A stretch of 31,679 nt of DNA from JAFGJQ01 sp964586145 (lineage in GTDB: Bacteria > Planctomycetota > Phycisphaerae > UBA1845). This document shows positions 1 to 8,856 of the stretch, piece after piece. The stretch covers positions 1 through 31,679 of the forward strand of contig CAZPHH010000055.1 of NCBI GenBank assembly GCA_964586145.1, given 5' to 3'. The translations under genes and the position numbers were made by a program. The notes beneath the pieces are model-generated. The model did no database searches and was not told where the DNA came from. It saw only the letters and a program-made list of their open reading frames with translations. Every line of letters begins with the position of its first letter. The stretch's first letter is position 1.

Positions 1-38
<38 letters not shown>

Positions 39-511
39 GTTTCTAAGTCGCTTTCTTACAACGAGTTATAAAGGCGAGGTGTCGGACACCTGCCGGGTTT
101 TCCCTGACAATCTCCCCCTTCCGGATATCACGGAGCGGCCCCCGAGATATCTGGAGACGCAACTTAGAAACATACCACCCGTCAAACCGCTTGACAAGGG
201 AGCGTTTGAATGCGGAAAAGTCCGATCTTTGTTCGGGATCCCTGGCCAGGCAGAAAGCGGCCCATGTCACGCCGGCGGAGACCCTCCGCGAGGGGTGGCC
301 TTGGGAAGGGGGCTTCCGTCCGTTCCCCCGGTCATGCGGTCATGGGCGAAGCTCGCCAAGCCGGTTCGAATGGCCAGACTCCAGAGATCCCGCCGCGGAG
401 CCTGTCGAGTGAGTCCCGAAAGCAACCGCCAGCCATGTACCTGCGACGGGACCCACCCCCCGCGCCCTGGGATGGCCGAGAGGCAGAACGACTCTCGCTC
501 GCCAGGTCCAT
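39..511. other. gene-free stretch with one short palindrome
   Basis: I see no convincing coding sequence here: the open frames lack ribosome binding sites and recognisable protein patterns. A near-perfect palindrome AGGTGTC-G-GACACCT lies at 77-91, just upstream of the minus-strand tRNA, and could be a regulatory dyad or a dispersed repeat. The minus strand carries TATAAC just downstream of it, a possible -10 for the tRNA, but no good -35 accompanies it. Confidence 0.5.
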
Positions 512-552
512 GCAAAAAGCCGGTCGGCTCGGGGAAACGGCTCGACCGGCTT
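512..552 (-). terminator. rho-independent terminator of the LysM gene
   Basis: Read on the minus strand, a perfect 10-bp stem AAGCCGGTCG / CGACCGGCTT (543-552 with 517-526) encloses a 16-nt loop. It is followed by a short T tract (CTTTTTGC). It begins about 28 nt after the stop codon of the LysM gene, which is the expected position. Confidence 0.8.
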
Positions 553-580
553 CGCGGTGTTTCGGGATTGTCTTGGCGGA

Positions 581-1585
581 TCACTTCTCCGGCAGCTTGA
601 TCGTCTGGCCCACCCTCAACCGGTCAGGGGCAGAGACCTGGTCCTTGTTGAGCTCATACACCTCTCGCCAGCGGTTGCCGTCGCCCAACTCGCTGTCGGC
701 GATCTTCCAGAACGAGTCCCCGGACTTCACCGTGTAGGCCCGCCCACCCGTCGCGGCAGCCGCCGCGGGCTTGTCCGTCGCGGCCGGTTCCGGCCTGGCC
801 GGTCGGTTCAACACGCTCAGGTCGCCCGGCGTTTCCGGAACGATGATCTCCTGCCCGACGATCAGCCGACGGGGGTCCAGGCCCGGGTTCACCCGAATGA
901 GGTACTCCGCGTAATCCTGCTTGCCGTAGAACAGCTCGGCCAAGATGGCCAGCGTGTCACCTTTTCCGATGCGGTAGGTTCGCACCTTTCCCGGCGGCTC
1001 GCTTCCCGTGGGTCGCGGCGTGCGGCCGACCAGGGGCAGCGGCCCGCGTGTGTCGGGCCCGGCCACCGGGGGACCGTCCATGATCGGGGCCACCGCGGGC
1101 GGCTCGGCAGGTTCGACTCTGGCAGATCCGGCGTCCGTGGCTGCGGCGGCATCTGTAACCCGATCCGCCCCGATGCTGTCCGAAGGCTCGCTCTCCACCG
1201 GCGGCCCCGAAGGCGTGGCCGGCGTGGCTCCGTCGACGGGCACAAGGTCGGAAAGCAGAATCGGGCTTTCCGGGCGGTCAGTTCTCGGTGGCAGGGCGGT
1301 GGTTCCGGTCCTGTCCGCGGCCGACGGCCGATCCGGCCCGGCCGGCGTAGTCCGCCGATCGCTTACGGACGGACGCGGCGTGACCGGCGCCCTGTTTCCG
1401 TCATTCACCGCGGGCCTGCCCGTGCGGGGCGTGTCCGGCCTCGGCGCGGGCGCCTTGCTGTCTGTCGTCGCAACCTGGTCGTCCATCGAAACGGCCTTGT
1501 CTTTGCCGTTGCCTACGAAGTACCAGCCGGCAAGGACCACGGCCACCAGCGAAAGCACCAGACCGATTTTCACATCTTTTCGCAT
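581..1585 (-). CDS. membrane-anchored protein with two LysM domains
   Basis: A 334-residue protein that probably binds peptidoglycan from an inner-membrane anchor. Residues 7-23 are a hydrophobic segment after a short basic start. Residues about 45-200 are a Pro/Thr/Asp/Ala-rich linker of low complexity. Two LysM modules follow: about 201-250, with YRIGKGDTL and GQEIIVPE, and about 281-332, with YTVKSGDSFWKIA and GQTIKLPE at the extreme C-terminus. LysM binds N-acetylglucosamine-containing glycans; no catalytic domain is visible, so this is a binding or scaffold protein rather than a hydrolase. The ATG has a GGGGG-type purine run 9-13 nt upstream. It is transcribed alone toward the tRNA, with its own terminator. 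Confidence 0.88.
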   Translation of the reverse strand: MRKDVKIGLVLSLVAVVLAGWYFVGNGKDKAVSMDDQVATTDSKAPAPRPDTPRTGRPAVNDGNRAPVTPRPSVSDRRTTPAGPDRPSAADRTGTTALPPRTDRPESPILLSDLVPVDGATPATPSGPPVESEPSDSIGADRVTDAAAATDAGSARVEPAEPPAVAPIMDGPPVAGPDTRGPLPLVGRTPRPTGSEPPGKVRTYRIGKGDTLAILAELFYGKQDYAEYLIRVNPGLDPRRLIVGQEIIVPETPGDLSVLNRPARPEPAATDKPAAAAATGGRAYTVKSGDSFWKIADSELGDGNRWREVYELNKDQVSAPDRLRVGQTIKLPEK

Positions 1586-1893
1586 GGAACTTGAACCCCC
1601 GATTGCGTCGCCTCGAACTGGGGCGTGCGTGGCGCCGGCCGAACGTCAGAATGGGAGAGGCAAATCGCCCGTCACCGGCAGGAATCAAACCGCGCCAGGA
1701 CTCTCCTCTGACTATACAGTAATTCGAGTTTCGCTCCGGGTCAAGGCGGATCCGCGCGGCACCGCGGCGTGTGAACATTTCTCCGCGCGCGGCGTTCGTG
1801 GTATGGTGGCCGTCGTCCCGAGGTCGCGCCCGAAGCGTCATACGCGTGGGAACCCACCGGCGATTCGGCCGGCGAGAAAGGAGTGCGGCCGGC
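1586..1893. other. divergent intergenic region, no clear element
   Basis: This 308-bp spacer separates the divergent LysM and hydrolase genes and must hold both promoters. On the minus strand TTGACC (1739-1744) and TATAGT (1711-1716) resemble -35 and -10 boxes, but the 22-bp spacer is too long for a standard sigma-70 promoter. I found no hairpin or RNA gene. Confidence 0.45.
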
Positions 1894-3600
1894 GTGTTCA
1901 GGAACGCAGGGCTTCAATACCTAGCTGTGATTTTCTCAGTCGTGGCGGCAGAGGCGTCCGAGTCCACCAGCGGCTCACCCCTCGCGGGGCAGTTCCAGCG
2001 ATGCCACATGGTTTCGCGCCTGGACGGGGCCGAGGTCGAGTATGCGCTCTGGCTGCCGCCGGGCTATGACCCGGCCCGCCGCTGGCCGGCGATTGTGTTC
2101 CTGCACGGCTCGGCCGAGGGCGGGTCCTGGAGCGCTCCCACCGCCGACGGGGCCAGCATCCCGGTCCGCGGGGCGAAGGCGGACTTGCCGTTCGTGGTGA
2201 TCTACCCGCTGATGCGGGGGACGTGGTCCATCAGCGGCCTGGCCGAACTGGACGTGCTGGAAACGATTGACGACGCCTGTGGCCGGGCCTCCATTGATCC
2301 CGACCGCATTCACCTGACGGGCATCTCGCTGGGCGGGTTTGCGGGCTGGCGGATCGCCTGCCGGTACCCGGACCGGTTCGCGAGCGTCAGCCTGTTCTGC
2401 GGCGGGGGGGAGCCCGAATTGGCCGGCAACCTCCGCAACGTGCCTGTCCGCGTGTATCACGGGACGGCCGACAAGAACGTGAACATTCGCGAGTCCCGGC
2501 GAATGGTCGAGGCGATGCGAGCGGCGGGGATGGAGCCGGTCTACACGGAACTGGTGGATGTGGGCCACACGTGCTGGCTGGGGCCGTATTCCGGTACGGA
2601 GCTGTACGACTGGATGGCCCGGCAGGTGCGCGTGGCGGATCCGCGGCGCGTGAGCTACCGAACGGGTTCATTGCGCCACCATCGGGCGTACTGGGTGTCC
2701 GTCGACGCGGTGCTGGACCCGGGTATGCCCGCTTCGGTGGACGCATTCGTGCCGGATGCCGGACAGGTCTTGATCCACGCCGAGAGCGTGGGACGGCTGA
2801 CGCTGTCTCTGCCCGCATCGCTCGTGCCACCAGAGGCGAAGCCGGCGTTTTTCGTGAACAACCAGCCGGCTCAGGCCCTGCGGGTGGACGGCGGCTGGGT
2901 CGTGGAAGTCGCGGGCGAGGCGCGTTCGGATCGGTCCAAGCGGCCCGGAATGTCCGGGCCCATTCAGGACGTTTTTTACGATCCGTTCGTGGTGGTCGTG
3001 CCGGCCGGGACGTCCAAGGATGCACCAGTGTGGCGGGAGGTGGCCGGACGGGCGCTGGGCTGGACGGAGCGGCTTGTCTTCAAGAACGTCCGCGTGGTCA
3101 GCAGCGACGCAGTCACCCCGGAGTTGATGGAGAGTCTGAATCTGATCTGCTTCGGCGACCCGACGGAGGATCCGTGGATGCGGGAGGTGGCGGAGTCGTT
3201 GCCCGTAACCTGGTCGGGGGGTCGGCTGAGGGTGGGCGGCGAGCCGGGCCTGGAGAATGCGGCGGCCCTGGTCATGATCTATCCGAATCCGAAAAACCCC
3301 GACCGGTATGTGGTGCTGTGCTCCGGCGAGCCGGGCATGACGGCGGCGCTGGCGGCCGGCGTGCTTCAGCCGCCGTTCCTGTCCCGTGCTCCGCGGGAGG
3401 ACCTGGTGGTGGTCACGACAGACAAGGAGTTCCCCCTGGCTTCCGTGCCGCCGATCGACCCTGACCGGTGGCGTTCGATGGCCGACCCGGTCCCTGCTCG
3501 CGGAGCGATCTTCGACCGCAACTGGCAGCTTGGGCCGGAGACGAAGGCCAGACTGCTGGGTGCGGACGTTCCGCGGGTTCAAACGGACTCCCGGGAGTGA
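1894..3600 (+). CDS. exported alpha/beta-hydrolase (esterase/peptidase-like)
   Basis: A 568-residue serine hydrolase of the dienelactone-hydrolase, PHB-depolymerase or prolyl-oligopeptidase type. I chose GTG 1894 because AAAGGAG lies 10 nt upstream and the first residues form a hydrophobic signal-like segment; the frame stays open further upstream without support. The catalytic set is visible: oxyanion HGSAEGG at 71-77, nucleophile Ser145 in GISLG, Asp193 in HGTADKNV, and His225 in DVGHTCW. Residues after about 240 form a second half rich in beta-like segments without catalytic motifs, which I do not recognise. It probably acts outside the cytoplasm on an ester or peptide substrate that the sequence does not reveal. 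It converges on the LolA-like gene. Confidence 0.82.
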   Translation: MFRNAGLQYLAVIFSVVAAEASESTSGSPLAGQFQRCHMVSRLDGAEVEYALWLPPGYDPARRWPAIVFLHGSAEGGSWSAPTADGASIPVRGAKADLPFVVIYPLMRGTWSISGLAELDVLETIDDACGRASIDPDRIHLTGISLGGFAGWRIACRYPDRFASVSLFCGGGEPELAGNLRNVPVRVYHGTADKNVNIRESRRMVEAMRAAGMEPVYTELVDVGHTCWLGPYSGTELYDWMARQVRVADPRRVSYRTGSLRHHRAYWVSVDAVLDPGMPASVDAFVPDAGQVLIHAESVGRLTLSLPASLVPPEAKPAFFVNNQPAQALRVDGGWVVEVAGEARSDRSKRPGMSGPIQDVFYDPFVVVVPAGTSKDAPVWREVAGRALGWTERLVFKNVRVVSSDAVTPELMESLNLICFGDPTEDPWMREVAESLPVTWSGGRLRVGGEPGLENAAALVMIYPNPKNPDRYVVLCSGEPGMTAALAAGVLQPPFLSRAPREDLVVVTTDKEFPLASVPPIDPDRWRSMADPVPARGAIFDRNWQLGPETKARLLGADVPRVQTDSRE

Positions 3601-3625
3601 CGGAGCCCGCCTCGGCGTAGCCACG

Positions 3626-3658
3626 GGGCCGGCCCGCACGTTTTGCACGGACCGGCCC
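3626..3658. terminator. hairpin between convergent genes, likely bidirectional terminator
   Basis: GGGCCGG-CCCG pairs with CGG-ACCGGCCC around a short loop containing TTTT, with one internal mismatch. It sits in the 78-bp gap between two convergent stop codons. No long T tract follows on either strand, so efficiency is uncertain. Confidence 0.5.
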
Positions 3659-3678
3659 GGGCGGATGGATCGCGAACG

Positions 3679-4440
3679 CTACTCCTTTTCCCTGGGCGGG
3701 GCCGCCGGCGGGGTCTCGCCCACGGCGGTCATATCCACGACCTCGACGCCGTCCGGAGCCTTGAACTTGAACCGCTCCGCGTCAATCTTGGCGTCGAGCT
3801 TGATGTTGCTGACGGTCATGGTGTGAACGGGCTTGCCGTCCGGGCTCATGGTCACCATCTTGACCATGATGCCGGAGTCCTTGGCGTACCACGATTTGGA
3901 CTTGCCGGTGGTCTCGTCCTTCTCCTTGGGGGTGATCTCCAGCACGTAGCAGTCCTTGCCGTCCACCTTCTCATCGTCCAGGACCTTGACGTCCGCGTCC
4001 TTCCTGAGGGTCTCGAACATCTCCTTCGAGGCGACCGGCTTCTGCGCAGGGTCGAGTTTGGTCTTCACGGCCGATTTCTGGAGGCCGTTGTCGGTGAGTG
4101 CGTACACGTGCTCGCCGTCCATGATGGTCAGCATCTTCTGCTCCATCTTCTGCTCCTGGTCCCCGAACTTCATGGTCATGGTGGCCTCGTACTCGCTGCG
4201 CATCAGGGCCGTGTCGCCCTTTCGCATGTACTCCATGGTGCCCTTCCCGACACTCTTCATCGTCATGCCGTGCTGGTCCGTGTCCATGACCATGGCCAAG
4301 TCGGCGGTGTACGACTGGATCTTCTCCGACGCCTCGATGATCTTCTTCTCGATCTCCTCCAGCGAAGCCGCGTTGAGCTGGGAGGCCAGGCCGACCACGA
4401 ACAAGCCGGCCAGGGCGGCCCGCAGCGTCTCTCTTGTCAT
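3679..4440 (-). CDS. LolA-like periplasmic (outer-membrane lipoprotein sorting) protein
   Basis: A 253-residue protein with a clear signal peptide (residues 1-24, cleavage near LNA-AS). The mature part has the LolA/LolB-like pattern: an amphipathic start (SLEEIEKKIIEASEKIQSYT), many alternating beta strands rich in Met, Lys and Asp, then YVLEITPKEK, SWYAKDSGIMVKM and a final VSNIKLDAKID strand. Family members carry lipoproteins or lipids across the periplasm. Planctomycete genomes contain many divergent copies, so transport of lipoproteins specifically is an inference. The start is fixed by GAAGGAAAGA upstream of ATG 4440. The last residues are Pro/Lys/Glu-rich. It is the only gene in its transcription unit. 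Confidence 0.75.
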   Translation of the reverse strand: MTRETLRAALAGLFVVGLASQLNAASLEEIEKKIIEASEKIQSYTADLAMVMDTDQHGMTMKSVGKGTMEYMRKGDTALMRSEYEATMTMKFGDQEQKMEQKMLTIMDGEHVYALTDNGLQKSAVKTKLDPAQKPVASKEMFETLRKDADVKVLDDEKVDGKDCYVLEITPKEKDETTGKSKSWYAKDSGIMVKMVTMSPDGKPVHTMTVSNIKLDAKIDAERFKFKAPDGVEVVDMTAVGETPPAAPPREKE

Positions 4441-4844
4441 TGGTCTCTTTCCTTCTGTTGATTCCGGGCATTCCCCGCGCTCGCGGCACGTCGCCCGAGC
4501 CTGTTCCGGGGGCGCGGGCGGCCGTTGGAATGAACGTCCCCTCGCCGACCGCCCGTGCGAATCGGGGAAGTATACCGTCCACCGCAGGTTCGCAAAGGGT
4601 ATGCCGCACACAACCCCATTGCGAAGAGGCCGTGCCGAACCCTTTTCGAGCAATATCAAGTGCCCCTGAAGCCCCCGGCGAGGATTGCCACAACTCCGGT
4701 AGCCACAAAAGGTAGGGTTCAGGGCGAAGCGTCTGAAGACCGGTTGAAAAGCCGGCGCGTCCCGGCTCGCCGGGATCCCACGGGGGAGCCGCCCCAAACG
4801 GCGCCTGCCGGGCCGGAGCTTGCGGCCGGCACCCCATGAACGGT
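4441..4844. other. intergenic region with inverted repeats
   Basis: No coding sequence is supported. The right part holds a perfect hairpin TCCCGGC-TC-GCCGGGA and a GC-rich stem near 4816-4833. The latter may help end transcription of the metalloprotease gene, though it has no T tract. A copy of the GACCGG...AAAGCCGG element lies at 4738-4756. Confidence 0.45.
4738..4756. repeat. intergenic GACCGG-YTGRAA-AGCCGG element, copy 1
   Basis: GACCGGTTGAAAAGCCGGC matches the element at 11631-11649 (GACCGGCTGGAAAGCCGGT) at about 16 of 19 positions. In both places it is followed by GTCCC-rich sequence. Both copies lie between genes, which suggests a small dispersed palindromic repeat of this genome. 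Confidence 0.45.
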
Positions 4845-7742
4845 TCAACGGTGCGGAGCCGGCAAGGACGCCGGTGTCACACAAGCGTCATCCGGCCATC
4901 GCGACCGTGACAGGCTGCGAGCCGGCACGGAGACGGCTTCCTGACGGGTACCGCCCGCGATGCACTGAATGTTCGCCCAGAAGCCGGAGTACGGGGCGGG
5001 CGAGCCACTGAACGCGAACGTGCAACCCCACGGCGGGTCGTTCTGGCCGAATATGTCGTCGGTGAAGCCGAGCTCCGCTGGTCCTGCCTGCACCCAGCCG
5101 GCGGCGGCGGTGGAGAACGTGGCCACCATCCAGACGGAGTTCGGCAGCGTGATCGGACTGCCGGACATGTCCGCGCTGAGGGTGTAGACGTAGCCGTCGT
5201 CGGGCACGGCGGTCCAGGTGGCCGTCGTGTCGGGGATCAGCGTGCCGCCGTCGCCCGGGCAATCCGTGTACAGCGAGACGGTAACATTGAACGCGCCGCC
5301 GCCCCCGCCGTAGACGGCCAGGTCGTAATAGACCATGTTCCGCGCGGTGCCGGCCAGGGTGATGTCATCTCCCATAGCCGAGCCGGCGCCGGGGTTGTAG
5401 TAAGTGGTGGCCGGGTCGATCTCGTTGCGGTACTCCGGGCACAGGGTGGCGGCGCAGGTGGTGCCATCCCCCTCGAAGGATCCGCCGGCGGCCAGGCATT
5501 CCGTCTCTCCGGTGGCGGTGCAGGTCCAGTCCGCCGGCTGACAGCAGGCGCCGAACGCCGGCAATGAACAGTCTGTGGTGGCACAGGTCGTGTCGTCGCC
5601 CTGCCAGGTACCGCCGGCCGTGGCGCAGTCCGCTTCGGTTACGTCGATGCACGATTCATCAGCGAGGCAGCACGCGCCGGCGGGCGGCGTGCAGTCCGTG
5701 GTGGCGCACGTGGTGCCAAAGCCGCGGAAGTCCGTGCCGGGCGCGCCCTCGCAGTTGGCCTGCGTCAGGTCCAGGCAGAACCCGTTCGAGAAGCAGCACG
5801 CGCCGGTGCATGCGCTGGTGGCGCACGTTGTGCCGCCGCCCAGCCACGTGCCGGCTGCCGCGGCGCATTCCACCGCGGTCAGGTCGCTGCACGTGCCGTT
5901 GCCGAAGCAGCAGGCGCCTTCCGGGCTGGGCCCGTCAAATGCCATCTGGAACCGGGCGAAGTCCGCCAGATCCACGTGGCCGTCGTTGTTGAAGTCGGCG
6001 CAGGTGCAGCCGGTCGGCGGGCTGGCCCCGGGTCCGCGCAGACACGCGATCAGGGCAACCAGGTCCGCGTGATCCACGTCGCCGTCCGAATCCAGATCAC
6101 CGCCGGTGACGATCAGACGCCAGCTTTGCGTGCCGTTGCCGGTTCCGTTCGTCGCGCGGATGGTGACGAGGTACGCATAATCCGAGGGCCTCGGCACCGG
6201 CCACGACACGACACCCGTGCTGTGGTTGATGGTCATGCCGGCCGGGCCTACATCGAGCGACCAGTTGATGATCGGCTCCATGCAGGCGGGCGACGTGGTA
6301 GCCGGCGTCGGGCCGACGTAGGGCCCGCCGCAGGCGATGGTTTCGTCGTCGATGGGTACGATGGCCGGCGCGGCCTGGGTGACGCCGAGGTGCAGCGATT
6401 CCGTGTCGGAGCCGGCGCTATTCGTCGCCTTGATCTGGATGACGTAGGGGAATTCCGACCGCACCGGGCTTGGCCACGACACCACACCCGTCTGCGGATG
6501 GATCGTCATGCCCGCGGGCGGGCTGACCAGGCTCCAGGTGATCGGGTTCATGTTGATCGGATGCGTGACGATCGGCGTCGGGCCGGTGTAGGGCTCGCCG
6601 CAGGCGGTGATGTCCTGGCCGAGCGGCTCGATCACAGGCACCAGCCGGTTGACGTGCAGCGGGGTGCAGTACAGTGCGGCGTTGTTGTCTTCGTACTCCT
6701 CCGCGATCTGGTTCAGGTCGTCCAGAATGGAGCCGAGATACCAGTCGCCGGCGGCCAGGTCGGACGGAAGGTCCACCTCCACGTCAAACTCGAACCCGTC
6801 TCCGAAGGCGATGTCCCACAACAGGTTGCCCAGGAAGATGTCGTTTGTGTCGATCACCGCGTTGGCGGACAGGTAGAAGCCCTGGCTGACGTTGAACGTG
6901 TTCGTCGTGCCGAAATTCTCGATCACGCTGCGGGCGGTGACCGTGCCGCCGGGGTTGACCGCGGCGGGCGTGAAGTAGATCGGCAGCGTCCGGCCGATCA
7001 GGGCCGGGTTCGGGTTGGTGGTGAAGATGGCGTTGGCCAGGTCCGTCACGGGCGGCGCGGACGGTCCGCTGTGCGGGTAGAGATACCGGCAGCCGTTTCG
7101 GTCGTCCGTGTGCAGCTCGACGATGTTCTCCTGTCCCACCGGGCCGGCCCCGGGATAGTACGGGTTCATGTTGGCGATGAACCACGACGTGCCCGCTCCC
7201 GAGCCATCCGGCGGTTCGTGCCCCAGGCCCAGTGCGTGGCCCAGTTCGTGGGTCGCGACCAACAGCAGAGAGTAGCCGTAGGTCTGAGGATTGCCCGTGG
7301 TAACGCAGTCCGGGTTGGGATCGAAGTTCCAGCCGTATCCGGCCGCGTCGGCGCTGTACGCCTGGTCCATGTCGTACCAGACGGGCCCGTTGTTCACCAT
7401 GTAGGTCACGCCGAGCACGCCGGGATCCAGCGTGGCGGCGATGGTGTCGTTGTAGCCGTCGTACGGGTCCAGCGTGTCGAGGCCGTCCATGCTGTACGAG
7501 TAGACGAAGTTCGAGGCCGGCACGAGGTTCCACAGGCCCATGCCCGCTACCATCAGGATTTGCGGATCGCTGCCTTCGGGGAAACAGTTGGGCGACAGAT
7601 ACCGGACGCTTTGCGAGCCGGACCATACGACGTCCACGCCGCCGTACTGGAACCACGAGAAACCCAGCACACGGTCGCTGCGCAGACCAACGGCCAAGCC
7701 AATCGCTACGAGCAGCACGGGGAGGAATCGGCGAGCTTTCAT
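4845..7742 (-). CDS. secreted matrixin-type metalloprotease with dockerin-like and six-Cys repeat modules
   Basis: A 965-residue modular exoprotein. Residues 1-27 are a signal peptide. The catalytic domain (about 30-225) carries the metzincin zinc motif HELGHALGLGH at 165-175. About 255-365 resembles a CARDB-type beta domain. Two Ig-like repeats (about 367-455 and 458-547) share the phrases PAGMTI and TGVVSWP. A dockerin-like segment (549-605) has two Ca-binding-type loops, DLDSDGDVDHADL and DFNNDGHVDLADF. Four repeats of 38-42 residues start at 609, 647, 689 and 731; each opens GACC and has six cysteines. A final beta-rich domain runs 771-930, then an Arg/Ser-rich tail. GGGAGGTGA precedes the ATG, which overlaps the upstream stop as ATGA, so it is translationally coupled. 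It likely degrades extracellular protein. Confidence 0.87.
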   Translation of the reverse strand: MKARRFLPVLLVAIGLAVGLRSDRVLGFSWFQYGGVDVVWSGSQSVRYLSPNCFPEGSDPQILMVAGMGLWNLVPASNFVYSYSMDGLDTLDPYDGYNDTIAATLDPGVLGVTYMVNNGPVWYDMDQAYSADAAGYGWNFDPNPDCVTTGNPQTYGYSLLLVATHELGHALGLGHEPPDGSGAGTSWFIANMNPYYPGAGPVGQENIVELHTDDRNGCRYLYPHSGPSAPPVTDLANAIFTTNPNPALIGRTLPIYFTPAAVNPGGTVTARSVIENFGTTNTFNVSQGFYLSANAVIDTNDIFLGNLLWDIAFGDGFEFDVEVDLPSDLAAGDWYLGSILDDLNQIAEEYEDNNAALYCTPLHVNRLVPVIEPLGQDITACGEPYTGPTPIVTHPINMNPITWSLVSPPAGMTIHPQTGVVSWPSPVRSEFPYVIQIKATNSAGSDTESLHLGVTQAAPAIVPIDDETIACGGPYVGPTPATTSPACMEPIINWSLDVGPAGMTINHSTGVVSWPVPRPSDYAYLVTIRATNGTGNGTQSWRLIVTGGDLDSDGDVDHADLVALIACLRGPGASPPTGCTCADFNNDGHVDLADFARFQMAFDGPSPEGACCFGNGTCSDLTAVECAAAAGTWLGGGTTCATSACTGACCFSNGFCLDLTQANCEGAPGTDFRGFGTTCATTDCTPPAGACCLADESCIDVTEADCATAGGTWQGDDTTCATTDCSLPAFGACCQPADWTCTATGETECLAAGGSFEGDGTTCAATLCPEYRNEIDPATTYYNPGAGSAMGDDITLAGTARNMVYYDLAVYGGGGGAFNVTVSLYTDCPGDGGTLIPDTTATWTAVPDDGYVYTLSADMSGSPITLPNSVWMVATFSTAAAGWVQAGPAELGFTDDIFGQNDPPWGCTFAFSGSPAPYSGFWANIQCIAGGTRQEAVSVPARSLSRSRWPDDACVTPASLPAPHR

Positions 7743-8587
7743 GACGCCTCACCTCCCTTCGCGGCGGCCTTCGGTTCTCTGGCCGGAGCGTCCGGGGCCG
7801 GTGCGGCCGCCCCGCGAACGGTGCCGGGCTCGGAACCTCGGGCGGCGCCTGCGGCCGGAACCAGCGGACGGGCCTGGAGTGGCTCGCGGATGGGCCGGCC
7901 GGCCGGTGCCTTCAGGTCGTGCGCCCGGCTGCGATTGAGAATCGGCCGGACCTGCTTGAGAAAATCATCAAGCGCCATGGCCGGCGCGGCGGTAGTCGTT
8001 GCCGCGGGCTTGAGCCGGGCGGCGTTGGCGCCGACGAGCCGCTGCTCGGCATGAACGTCGGACGTGCGGGCCACCCGCGCAAAGCCTTCTTCATCGAAGC
8101 CGGTGACGGGCTCCAGCCGGTCGTGCCGCATGTGGTGGATGCGTTCGACGCCGTGCTCGTCCGGTCGGGCCAGGAAGGAGCCCTGGAAGAGACCTGCGAC
8201 GGGGAACGTCCGGTACTGCGGCAGCAGGAACAGCACCCACTTGTCGCCCACGGTGAAGGTGGGCGTACAGCAGACCTGCATCCGCGTGTCGCCGATCCGG
8301 CCGCCGGGGACGATCAGCGTGAACGTGGTTGAGGCGTCGGCCGGAGCGCCCTTGAGGTACTCGACCTGCTCGAGCGTCACTCGCGATTCAATTCGCCGCG
8401 GCGTGTCCGCGGTCCAATAGGATTCCACCGCGGAAATCCGCCCGACGATCGCCTGCCCCGCCAGGTCCGCCAGTGTGTCGAGGTTCATCGGCTCGACGGT
8501 GCTGGCCGGTGAAAGGGCCGCCACCGCGCACACGGCCACCAGTGCGCAGCCCAGGCAAGCGGGTCTGAAACTTCGGCCGATTCTCAT
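7739..8587 (-). CDS. exported protein of unknown function coupled to the metalloprotease
   Basis: A 282-residue protein with a signal peptide (residues about 1-35, ending near SPAST). The next 130 residues have the pattern AIVGRISAVESYW, VTLEQVEYLKG, FTLIVPGGRIG, VGDKWVLFLLP. This is a compact beta-rich domain I have seen described only as hypothetical, often beside secreted metalloproteases. The last 100 residues are Ala/Pro/Arg-rich and look disordered. The start at 8587 is set by GGGGAGGAG about 6 nt upstream; the longer open frame upstream is unsupported. It is first in a two-gene unit and its TGA overlaps the protease ATG. It may be a secreted partner, chaperone or inhibitor of the protease; that role is inferred only from linkage. 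Confidence 0.72.
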   Translation of the reverse strand: MRIGRSFRPACLGCALVAVCAVAALSPASTVEPMNLDTLADLAGQAIVGRISAVESYWTADTPRRIESRVTLEQVEYLKGAPADASTTFTLIVPGGRIGDTRMQVCCTPTFTVGDKWVLFLLPQYRTFPVAGLFQGSFLARPDEHGVERIHHMRHDRLEPVTGFDEEGFARVARTSDVHAEQRLVGANAARLKPAATTTAAPAMALDDFLKQVRPILNRSRAHDLKAPAGRPIREPLQARPLVPAAGAARGSEPGTVRGAAAPAPDAPAREPKAAAKGGEAS

Positions 8588-8671
8588 GAACGCTCCTCCC
8601 CTCATTCCGCGCACAGGAGATGCAACACGGCTCACGCCCCCGGACCACCGCCCGGGACCGCACCGTATTCC

Positions 8672-8700
8672 ATGATACGCGAGCGGCCTCCGCGGTTCTA
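8672..8700 (-). promoter_or_regulatory. candidate sigma-70 promoter for the 8587/7742 gene pair
   Basis: On the minus strand TAGAAC is followed after 17 bp by TATCAT, which matches five of six -10 positions. The predicted transcript would start about 80 nt before the start codon at 8587. The -35 box matches the consensus at only three positions. Confidence 0.3.
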
Positions 8701-8856
8701 CAACAAGGAACAGCCTGGTGTTGTCCCGGTCGTCCAATAAGAGTCTCGTCCGGTAATTGCCCACGGGGATTCCCGTTTTGCATCAGCCAGCTACAATGTC
8801 TCCCGCTCAAGACCTTGCTCATACATGGCACAACTCGGACTCAGGAGAAGACTGAC

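Noticed and set aside
191..220. TTGACA at 191-196 as a plus-strand promoter
   Set aside because: No -10-like sequence lies 16-18 bp downstream and no gene follows on that strand.
1711..1744. TTGACC and TATAGT as a promoter for the LysM gene
   Set aside because: The boxes are 22 bp apart, too far for a normal sigma-70 promoter.
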